Assembly: GCA_009192285.1 (NCBI GenBank)
Contig: WBVU01000004.1
Location: 2,936,001 to 3,000,000 of the forward strand
DNA length: 64,000 nt
Reading direction: 5' to 3'
Source of the DNA: Morchella semilibera
Lineage: Eukaryota > Ascomycota > Pezizomycetes > Pezizales > Morchellaceae
Position 1 is the first letter of the stretch. Every line of letters begins with the position of its first letter. The position numbers were made by a program, and so were the translations under genes. Positions 11,163-19,576 of this stretch are shown one piece after another. The notes under the pieces are model-generated. The model did no database searches. It was not told where the DNA came from and saw nothing but the letters and a program-made list of their open reading frames with translations.

Positions 11163-11609
11163 CTTGGTCGGTAACAGCTTTGTGTTCGGTATTATTTGTT
11201 GTTTCCTTGGTCCGCGCATGTTAACCACGTAGCATTTTGGGTGATTACTATTATTAGAGAGTGTTGATTTGAGGCTTGGTATTATTAGAGAGCGTTGATT
11301 TATTCTTAAGTTGGGAGCATTTATTTGATACTGATAGGTAGCGAATATCAAAGTGATTTGAAGCCTTCTTGAATGCTACTAGTGATCTCGAAAGCTATCG
11401 CGAAGCCTCCTGAAAACATCATTATTGCGAGTGATTACCGATGAGACTATTTTAACCCAAATTGGTGTGCCCAGCCCATCTAATTAGCCAATTTTAGTCT
11501 GTATGTGGTTAACTTTAGATTACATGAAAATTTTCACGCCAAGCACTTCTTTTGATTAGAAATCAGGACAGCCTTCAAAACCCTCAGGAGAGCCCACACA
11601 GGCATCAAG
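11163..11609 (+). promoter_or_regulatory. Upstream region of transposon gene 3
   Basis: This 447-bp stretch lies between the nested LTR-A and the gene 3 start codon. It holds GAAAGCTATCGCGAAG (11390-11405), a copy of the motif recurring across the element, and an imperfect direct repeat of TTGGTATTATTAGAGAG type. No gene is visible. Confidence 0.35.
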
Positions 11610-13991
11610 ATGCCTCAAGCAAAGCGTCCCTCAACGTCGGAAACGACCAAATCCACTCCAAGCCTCCCTGACCCTGAAGACCACAATGGGGAAACTACAG
11701 AGCAAGATTCGAACGAGGGTGACGCTGTACCCGAGAAAGCTCCCAACACTCTCACGAGAGTCAGCACAACCACAAAGAAAGCTCAAGGAAAGCGGCTGCC
11801 CCAAAGGAGTACTTCTTCTCGTAAACGCTTTAGGCCCCCAAATGAAATCTCATCGGATGAGGACCTACCTGACCCCCCAGAGCGCCGCTCGACCAAAGCG
11901 TCGACCAAAGCCCAGGGAATCCCCAAATCATCTCTTAAAGGCCATTCTCGACAGAACAAAAAATCTAGAAAATCCGGTGTTCGAGTAGAGTTTAACCTCG
12001 AAAGATACCCGTCCGAGGGAGAGCAAGAGGTTCAAGAGCGCCTTACAACCAGTTCTTCAGAATATGATGATGACCTAGACACTCCAGTACTACGCGAACA
12101 AAGCGTGAGGCATCAGTTCGCAGACAAAAGACCCCCGGGTACGCAGGTCGGAGATAAGAGACCCCCGGGTACGCAAGTGGCCGGAAAGAGACCTCCGAGT
12201 AGCCAGGTAACGACTGCCAGAGGTGTGGCGAGTGCTCGGAGAAAGCCCACCGGTGCGGTTGCTGAGGCAATTGCGTCGTCAGAAGTGGAGATTAACGTTA
12301 TTCAAGTAATTAACCCCAGTCTTTTTTTTTGATAAGTGACTGAGATGAAAGAAATTTTAGAAGGGAAATCGTACATCGTCGAAGCCAACGAAAAATCCAT
12401 CAAGCGCTCCACAAAGACCGCCGATGACTCCTGTGGACCCAGTGATGGCTCCTATTGCTACCCATTACTCTTCATCTTTTCGTATCCCCCCCCCTTCCTC
12501 TTCTAGGTTAGGAGAATCGTCACCAACACCAATGGCATTGAATCCTGGATTCATGCCACCAAGCGATAATAGCTCCTGGGGCGGTTCTCTGAGCTTTGGG
12601 ATTAGCTCTCTAATGCCTCGAACAATGGAGCCATCCCCACTAGGGAGACCACCTCAGAATAACGATACAGCGAACCCTAACTATCTGTCGCCTTCACCTT
12701 CTTTACCTCCGCCTCATGATGACGACAGGTATTCTTACCAAACTCCTGAAAGCTCTCATCAAGCCTCTGCTGGTCAGATACCTCGTACACCTGCTCCAAA
12801 CTCTAGGAGTGCGAGTGTGCTTCCTTTGGAAGCTCAAAGGATTGAGAAAAAGTGTAGTATATTGATAGGTGATCACACACTGTTTGAAGAGCCGTTTCCA
12901 AGCCCTGCGAGACTCTCGGTATTGGTGGTGAATATGTGGGTACAAGCAAGTTGTAGTTTGGGAATCAGCGCAGAAATCGACGAGGTTATTATAAAACAGG
13001 TGAGTGTCCCCGAAGATCCCATGATAGCTTCTAGGGAACTGAGGAGGCCCCACAGGTTAGAAGCTTGCACTCCCGAGTGCGGTCACACTTGATGAGCGCA
13101 GTGAAGGAACGGCTAGCAGACTCCAGGATTTACGGAATTGCAAAAATTCGCACACAAGTGGAGAGGGCCGAAAGAGTCGACTATCTTTTGAGGAATGATC
13201 GGTTCATCAGCCATCCAGCGCATTATGAGGTATATCCAAATTCTTGGGAACCACGACGATAGCTCTAACAAGCCTTAGGCATGCAGCTGCAAATTCTTAG
13301 CTCCGGAGATCATCGAGGTTTTATATTATAGGCTTTTTGATGGGGCTAGGAGGCGAGGAGCCCGTGAACCAGATCCCCTCGACCGAATAAACCATACATT
13401 GATATGCCTGATAGCAACCGCCATTTGGCATGGGATTCGCGCATGGTCCACGGGGAATTATGTGATACCGCAAAATTTCCAGACTCAAAATGATAGTGTA
13501 GTGAGTAAGTATTTCTCATAGCTCCTGGAGGTATGGCGGGTTCTAACTAAGGTGTTACAAATGCTCTAGAAACCTTCACGAGGATGGTAAACACTTGGAG
13601 GTCACGTAGTCGTTTCAACCAGGAAGGAATCTTGAAATTGATAAAGGACAATCTTCGAGACAAGGTAAGAGCCCGATCTTAATTACCGACTATAATAACC
13701 CAAACTGATAATTTGTAGATACAAGAGAAGAAGGGGGTTACGGTCGAGGATATTCCGGTTGAGGGTCTTAGCGAGGACGATGATGCTCTGGCGGAAGCTC
13801 TGGAAGCTCTCAGGAGTGCTCGGGGAGATCAAGGCCAGAAATCTAAACCCGGCCAAACTAACCTTCCACCACACGGGCTTGAATATGGTACGGATGGAGA
13901 GCCGGACCTAATGGAAAAAGAGGAGGAGATAGAGGAAATAGTGGAGGAGGAGGGTGGAGAAATAACAGAAGATGAGAGCTATAATAACTAA
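11610..13991 (+). CDS. Transposon gene 3, 700-residue protein with DUF6532-like C-terminal half
   Basis: The hand-built model joins exons 11610-12305, 12361-12999, 13056-13229, 13279-13504, 13570-13664 and 13719-13991. All five introns are GT-AG and 49-65 bp; three show a clear CTAAC or CTGAC-type branch point. The exons sum to 2103 bp, giving 700 residues with no internal stop. The N-terminal third is Ser/Thr/Pro/Lys-rich and holds three 10-residue repeats of the DKRPPGTQV type (about 12118-12207). From exon 3 on it looks folded: RVDYLLRNDRF, then LYYRLFDGARRRGA, HTLICLIATAIWHGIRAW, STGNYV and NTWRSRSRF. This resembles the fungal DUF6532 family as I remember it, which is common near transposons. 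It ends in a Glu-rich tail. Function is unknown. It is complete while the transposase next door has decayed. Confidence 0.7.
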
Positions 13992-14263
13992 GGGAATAAC
14001 AAGATCTCTAAGAGGTATGGGGAAGTCTGTAGAGACAGTAATATGTATTATTATAATTGTTATATAGTGGCGAGACCATAAGTGAATATATCCGTACCAT
14101 TCGAGGAATAGAAGAGATCTCTGAAAGCTATCGTGAAGTGAATAAATACATGAAAAGCAGCAGGTAGCACCAGGAGCTAGATGTACGCGCCAGGGACACT
14201 CAGGCGCGATGAATGATAAAAAGTATGTTACCAGGGGAGATAGGGGCGGAAAAGTAAAGCCCA

Positions 14264-14400
14264 CATCAGCAAACTCAACTTGTGACTGGAGTCTCCCAAC
14301 AGTCTCCCAAGTCTCCTGAGAGTCTCCTGAGACTCCTGGATATTTTTTGAGTCTCCTGAGGCTCAGGAGATATCAGGAGACAAATGAAGTCTTGCTGATG
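14264..14400 (-). mobile_element. CATCAGCAA MITE, 137 bp, TSD CA
   Basis: It starts CATCAGCAAACTCAAC and ends GTCTTGCTGATG, flanked by CA on both sides (14262-14263, 14401-14402). It is nested near the right end of the Plavaka transposon. Confidence 0.9.
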
Positions 14401-14630
14401 CAGGCGGAGCCAGGCGGAGCCAGGCGCCAAAGGTTTCCGCCAGGGGCGTTCCTGAGAGAAAACCTAACTCCTGGCGCTAACCGAGGTTGTGATATGGTTC
14501 AGGGCGCTCAGGGCGCTGAAAGCCCCGCCCGGAGCGCCCTGAGGTTTGGCGAGGTTCTCAGGAGAATGAGTTTTTATCCCGTGCGCCCTCAGCGCCCTGA
14601 ACGCCTGGAGCGCCCCATGAAATCTACAGG
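14401..14630. repeat. Right subterminal GC-rich repeats of the Plavaka transposon
   Basis: Repeated GGCGGAGCCA units are followed by many GGCGC/GCGCC-containing motifs such as CTCCTGGCGC and GAGCGCCC in both orientations. They are less regular than the left array but share its GCGCCAGG/CCTGGCGC core. Confidence 0.65.
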
Positions 14631-14640
14631 TTTGCTGAAG

Positions 14641-14676
14641 TCCTCTACGAGGAAGTCCATGGTATCTCTCATCGTT
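14641..14676 (+). repeat. LTR-A remainder right of the Plavaka transposon
   Basis: TCCTCTACGAGGAAGTCC and the following CTCTCATCGTT match LTR-A and continue the copy interrupted at 3315. The next LTR-A starts at 14677. Confidence 0.65.
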
Positions 14677-15309
14677 TGTCCCGGCGTCTTGGCATTTGTC
14701 CCGACAGTTCGGTAGGCGATGTACGGTTATGATTATTAAGATAATGTTAAGCGAGAGCGGGGAGTGCGAGGTGGAGGCTGTCGTCATTGAGTTCTGGGAG
14801 GTTCGATGGCGTGATGGATTGGTAATGTAGAATAGCAGAGATGGTGGGGAGGATTACGGGGTGTGGTACCGACGGGTTTCTATGAGGTTCTATGAGCGAA
14901 AGTGTGAGTCATAGCGGACTAGTGGAGGAGGTGTGTTAAATAGCGGGGATAGATGTTTTCCTTAGTTCTTTCTTTCTTTTCTCTCTGTCTCGTCTTCCTG
15001 TTCTCCCAGTACATAGGAACCCACTCCTATCTCTAGGCCATAGCCTCTGGTACCAAAGACTCGATCCTCTGACAAGAGGAAACCCATAGTACCTCTCATC
15101 GTTCTCGTTGAGGTCCATTCGGTCCTCACTCTCCCTGCTCTGTGCTCTTGTGCCCTTACTCTTGCCTTTGCCTTCGCTGGTGCCTGTGCTTGTGCCTGCC
15201 CGGTGTTGCCCCTGTTTTCATCAGCCCCCTCGTCGAGTAGACTGTGCTTCTCGAGTTCCTCTGCGTCATCATTGTCATCTTCTTCTTCGCCTCAGGTTAC
15301 TCCGTCACA
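14677..15309 (+). repeat. LTR-A copy
   Basis: The copy is 633 bp, from TGTCCCGGCG to CCGTCACA. Left flank TCGTT and right flank ATGGA do not match, so it probably marks an exchange between LTR copies. The right flank (15310-15389) is a piece of a minus-oriented LTR-A. Confidence 0.8.
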
Positions 15310-15389
15310 ATGGACCTCAACGAAAACAATGAGAAATACTATGGGTTTACTCGTTACTAAGGACAAAGTCCCAGGTCAAAGGGGCTACG
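15310..15389 (-). repeat. Short LTR-A fragment
   Basis: ATGGACCTCAACGAAAACAA and the following bases match the middle of LTR-A on the minus strand. It is wedged between two plus-oriented copies. Confidence 0.55.
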
Positions 15390-16021
15390 TGTCCCAGCGT
15401 CTTGGCATCGATTCTGTGGGTTTAGTAGTCGAAGTACAGTTGTAATTGTTTAGGTATTGCTAAGCAAAGAAGGGGTGTGCTGAGGAGAGGGTATCGTCAG
15501 TAGATTCTAGAAGGTTCGATACTGTGATGGATTTGTAATGCAAATAACAAAGATGGCGGGGAGGAATACGAGGTAAAGCTGCTATGGATTTCTATGGGTT
15601 TCTGTAAGTGAACGTGTGAGTCATATTGGATTGGTGGAGGAGAAGTGTTAAATAGCGGGGATAGATGTTTTCCTTAGTTCTTTCTTTCTTTTCTCTCTGT
15701 CTCGTCTTCCTGTTATCTCAGTACATAGGAATGCACTCCTATTCTCAAGCCATAGTTCTCCGCCTACAAGATCTCGTCCTCGTTAAGAGGAAAACTTATA
15801 GCACTTCTCATTGTTCTCGTTGAGGTCCATCCGGCCCTTACTCCCTGTGCTCTGTGACCTTGTGCCTTTACCCTTGCCTTTGCCTTTGCAGGTGCCTATA
15901 CTTGTGCCTGCCCGGCGTTATTTCTGTCTTCGTCAGTCTCCTGATCCCACTGACTGTGTTTCTCGACTTCTTCTGCGTCATCCTTGTCATCTTCTACTTT
16001 ATGTCAGGTTACTCATTCACA
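15390..16021 (+). repeat. LTR-A copy
   Basis: The copy is 632 bp, from TGTCCCAGCG to a diverged end CATTCACA. No target duplication is visible. Confidence 0.75.
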
Positions 16022-16262
16022 TTCTAGATCGTTGTTGCTTCATTTGATAGTTATCACAGCGTACCACGGACTTCGCAGAAAAGGATGATATTCGAGAATG
16101 GGTTTTCTGATCGGGGTGTTTTCTTTTGCGTTCTTGGAGTTTCTATAGGTTTCCATTACACAATGTTATGAGTCATAACTGTACAGGGATTAAGAGGGGT
16201 ATATATATGTTGCTACGGATCTTTCCTTTGTCCTGTTCTTCTTCTTTCTTTTCCTACATGTT

Positions 16263-16390
16263 CATCAGCAAGTTTTACCACTTGTGACTGGAGTCTCCTG
16301 ACTCTCCTGACAGTCTCCTGAGTCTCCTGAGACCCTTGTAATCTCCTGAGACCCCTGTAATCTCCTGAGACTTGTAAAATCTTGCTGATG
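16263..16390 (-). mobile_element. CATCAGCAA MITE, 128 bp, TSD TT
   Basis: It starts CATCAGCAAGTTTTACC and ends AATCTTGCTGATG. TT flanks it on both sides (16261-16262, 16391-16392). Confidence 0.85.
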
Positions 16391-16645
16391 TTCTTCCTGT
16401 TACCAACCCTACGGTTTAGTTCTGTTTGTCTCTTGTCTCTAGTTCTGAATAAACGACGTCATCCTCATAGTTCCGCCAAGATTCCCTGAGGTCTTCCATA
16501 GTATCTTGCCTCGTATTCATTCTTGCTTCGCTTCGTCTCGCCTCGACCATAGTCCATGACCGTAGTTCGTATCATCTATTGGTATCTTCGCTTACACAAC
16601 TTTGTCCGAGAGGCTCTTTGGGCTCTCTGTCCTACCACCCTACTC

Positions 16646-16782
16646 CATCAGCAAACTCAACTTATGACTACAGTCTCCCAACAGTCTCCCGGGTCTCCTG
16701 AAAGTCTCCTGAGACCCCTGGATAACATTTGAGTCTCCTGAGGCTCAGGAGACATCAGGAGACAAATGAAGTCTTGCTGATG
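16646..16782 (-). mobile_element. CATCAGCAA MITE, 137 bp, TSD TC
   Basis: CATCAGCAAACTCAAC to GTCTTGCTGATG, with TC at 16644-16645 and 16783-16784. Confidence 0.9.
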
Positions 16783-16812
16783 TCCTTGGATAGATTCTCT
16801 CGCCCTCGTACC

Positions 16813-16949
16813 CATCAGCAAACTCAACTTATGATTGGAGTCTCCCAACAGTCTCCCGGGTCTCCTGAGAGTCTCCTGAGACCTCTGGATATTTTTTGAG
16901 TCTCCTGAGACTCAGGAGACATCAGGAGACAAATGAAGTCTTGCTGATG
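16813..16949 (-). mobile_element. CATCAGCAA MITE, 137 bp, TSD CC
   Basis: CATCAGCAAACTCAAC to GTCTTGCTGATG, with CC at 16811-16812 and 16950-16951. Confidence 0.9.
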
Positions 16950-17031
16950 CCTCGTCTGCATTATTGTCTTGCCTCGGTTGTGTGCCTCGGTTCTCTTGCT
17001 CGTTATCTCCGTGTTGCTCCGTAACAAGAGT

Positions 17032-18690
17032 GCAGGGTCATGGTATAGTGGATGGGGTTTTTGTTGCCATGCGAAATAATTAGAACTTTTGTCATCCTAC
17101 AATACCATTAATTCTGCTCTAACGAGCTCTAAATGGTAACTAAATATAAGTTTCCTCATCCTTTTCGGTTCAATTACTAGTTTTTTCGAAATTAAGTCTT
17201 TTTAGAATTGTGCTTTAATATTAATACTCAAATTAATACTCATAGAAATACTCGTACTTTTGCTAATATAGGCAGACAGTCAAGTAACTGATTGTAATGA
17301 AGAACGTTAAACATATGTACATATTATATCAAGAGTCTTCATTGTGAAATTCACATATGCTAGAAGTAGTGAATATAGTATTGGTTTAGTACTTGCTTTA
17401 GAGTCATTTTGAATATTTCTATAAGTAATATTTTTAGCACTAATACTACAGCATGGTTGTATAAACACTTAATTTTGAGAAAATTATTAATTGAACCCAA
17501 AAGGGTGGAAAAGATTGTGTTTGATGCCCAATTTAGCATAATTAAGCGTCTTTTGGGAGAGAATCATATATGAAGGAAAAGAGTTATCAAAAACTGTAAA
17601 TAAATTAGAGTGAAGGCTAGAACTTAGAGATATCACATTCTTCCTCTTCATTTCCATCTCCATCTCCATCTTCATACCTTCATCCCCACAACTTCATTTC
17701 TATACCTCTCCGCAGCTCTCCGCCCTTACTAATTATATATGAACTAATCAGTATAACAGTGAATGCAAGCAGCGGATCAAGTAGATATGTTAAGTAGGTA
17801 GGCAGGCAGAATTGCAGGTAGGTAGGCAGACACGTGAATCTGCAGTGAAGACTTAATCGTGAAATAAATAAAAATTTCACTCACGAAATTCATCAGCAAG
17901 ATTTTCTAAATCTCAGGAGATTGCAGGGGTCTCAGGAGACTCAGGAGACCGTCAGGAGACTCAAGAGACTCCAGTCACCAATGATAAAGCTTGCTGATGT
18001 TTATCTGTATATAATAAGCGTGAATATTGGCCTACCTGTGTATCGGGGTTTTTTATCGAATAAAAAAATTCTTATAAAGCTATTAAAATCATTTACTAAT
18101 ATGAGGATTAATCGAAACCTAGGTCAATAAGAGCCTATAGAAAAAAACATATTAAAAATCAAAAAAAGTCCTACAATAGAAATATTAATTGCTTAATATA
18201 GCTTTATATTCTTATGGGAACTATCACTAATGTGTATCCGAATCTTTCAGTGAATAAAATTAGTTTCATATTGGCATTATCATGTACCATAATTTTCAAG
18301 TTCAGCGAATTTAAAGTCCAATTAAGACTTTACCTAAATTATCAGTTATAAAATTATAAAGGCTTCAAGTCTAGTTGATATTTTTATATGATCAGATGGT
18401 AAAGTAATTAAGACTATAGATTAGATCTAGAGACAAAGTATCTGACAAGGAAAAGAGGAATATCATTAAGAAAATTGATCATCGACCACTGCCGACAGTC
18501 CGAACTTATTTTGGACACCCCCTTTGTCGAACCTCTCGTACTCTAGTATCCCTGCAGCCCTGAAAACAGGCGATTTTTGGGGCCCATAGTACGTCATAAG
18601 TACATGTATCTATCTACCTACTTACGCGAATGGGCCTTGGAGTTTCTCTCAAGCTCAATCCACCTTGTCCAAATCATCGTCACGTCAGGC
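17032..18690. other. AT-rich intergenic DNA
   Basis: This gene-free stretch is strongly AT-rich to about 18480 and contains one MITE (17891-17999). At 18500-18560 there is a sequence with the look of a Tc1-type end (CAGTCCGAACTTATTTTGG), but no partner end was found. The last 200 bp before the COA1 start codon should hold its promoter; no clear TATA box was seen. Confidence 0.5.
17891..17999 (+). mobile_element. CATCAGCAA MITE, 109-bp short type, TSD TT
   Basis: CATCAGCAAGATTTTC to AAAGCTTGCTGATG, with TT at 17889-17890 and 18000-18001. It lies in AT-rich DNA outside any LTR. Confidence 0.88.
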
Positions 18691-19387
18691 ATGGCTACAC
18701 AAATCTTGAACCGCGGTCTCTTATCTTCTTCAAGGTTTTTTCTCCACAGCGCGCGCTCAATTCGGTCCCGTAACATCATCGTTGCTCCGAAAACTGGCCA
18801 GGTTTTAACAGAGAGAAGGAGCGACCGTGCGTTACCAGGTCAGATTCGGGTCTTGATTCTCCAGGTTACTATAACTAACTACAAGGACACTATTAGCCGT
18901 GGGTCCCCGCCGCTCAACGTTGATCTCTGTCCCTATCTTTCTTGTCGTATTAGGAGCCAGTACACTTGCTCTTTTTAACTATCAAAAGTCATCCACTTCT
19001 GTTGTTTCATCGACCTTATATGCGCTCCGCGTTCACCCTGAAGCTCGACAGCTTCTTGGCGATGAAATTTCGTACAAATACAAGATACCCTGGATCAGTG
19101 GGAAATTGAGTCAACTCCATGGGGATATTGATATATCCTATAAAGTAAAAGGAACGAAGGGTGAGGGTCTCTTGCGTTTCAAGAGCGTAAGAAGGACCAG
19201 GATGGGGATGGTACATTTCCCTTAGCATCCTATCTCATAAACTCCTGAAGCGCTTATATAATAATACACGGTTTTATAGTTCGAGACATTGCGGTGGGAT
19301 CTTATCATGGACGATGGACGTCAAATAGTTCTGCTTGATAATTCCAGAGTCGATCCATTCCCCCAATTAGAATCCTCCCAGGCTTGA
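18691..19387 (+). CDS. COA1: Cytochrome c oxidase assembly factor COA1
   Basis: Hand-built exons 18691-18838, 18897-19210 and 19280-19387 give 189 residues. Intron 1 (58 bp) has a CTAAC branch point and ends TTAG; intron 2 (69 bp) runs GTACAT to TATAG. The protein starts with an Arg/Ser-rich mitochondrial presequence (MATQILNRGLLSSSRFF). It then has ERRSDRALP, a membrane segment (LISVPIFLVVLGASTLALF) and the family signature NYQKSSTSVVSSTLYALR. This is followed by LLGDEISYKYKIPWISGK, a Gly-rich beta region and FETLRWDLIMDDGRQ. In yeast, Coa1 is an inner-membrane factor that helps Mss51 and Shy1 assemble complex IV around Cox1. The length is normal and the gene looks intact. It converges on NUC-2, with 189 bp between stop codons. 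Confidence 0.88.
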
Positions 19388-19576
19388 GTATTCCTCGACG
19401 CTTTTAAACTTCAGGGTCCAAGTATTATGTACATAAGGGGGTAAATTAAGGCTCTACTTATGGGGGGCATCTGGAAAATGAACTCAATGTCCCCTCGGCA
19501 ATCCCACTCCTATAGAAAAGAAGGAGGGTCCCGGAGTCAAAAGAAAATAGTAGTACATAAATTTCCTTCTAATAGT

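Larger units (their letters stand above)
3316..14640. mobile_element. Plavaka-type (CACTA superfamily) DNA transposon, 11.3 kb, with three genes
   Basis: The left end reads CATCAGCAAGCTTG. The right end read inward on the minus strand is CTTCAGCAAACCTG, a short imperfect terminal inverted repeat. The flanking duplication is TC (3314-3315, 14641-14642), and the split LTR-A continues across it. Inside are a 29-bp subterminal array at the left, GC-rich GGCGC-type repeats at the right, a minus-strand transposase gene, and two plus-strand multi-exon genes. Later insertions inside it are an LTR-E (7565-8043), an LTR-A (10529-11162) and a MITE (14264-14400), leaving an original length near 10 kb. 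CACTA elements are known for 2-3-bp duplications and repeated subterminal motifs. The Plavaka assignment rests on the transposase motifs. Confidence 0.8.
16052..17026 (+). repeat. LTR-D with three nested MITEs
   Basis: It starts TATCACAGCG and ends CTCCGTAACA. The flanks ATAGT and AGAGT would be a duplication with one difference. It holds TGAGTCA (16169-16175), a TATATATATG box (from about 16200) and a pyrimidine-rich stretch. It resembles 36738-37270. Three MITEs lie inside it. Confidence 0.6.

Noticed and set aside
10961-11224. Many short Leu/Pro/Cys-rich frames like MRSLRSSLSLLCALVPLLLP, seen about fifteen times
   Set aside because: All fall on the same part of LTR-A, where GCCTTTGCC/GTGCCTGTG hexamer-like repeats happen to stay open in several frames. 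They are shadows of an LTR, not a secreted-protein family.
18500-18560. Possible Tc1-type end with CAGTCCGAACTTATTTTGG
   Set aside because: No partner end, target TA pair or transposase remnant was found, so it is only mentioned.
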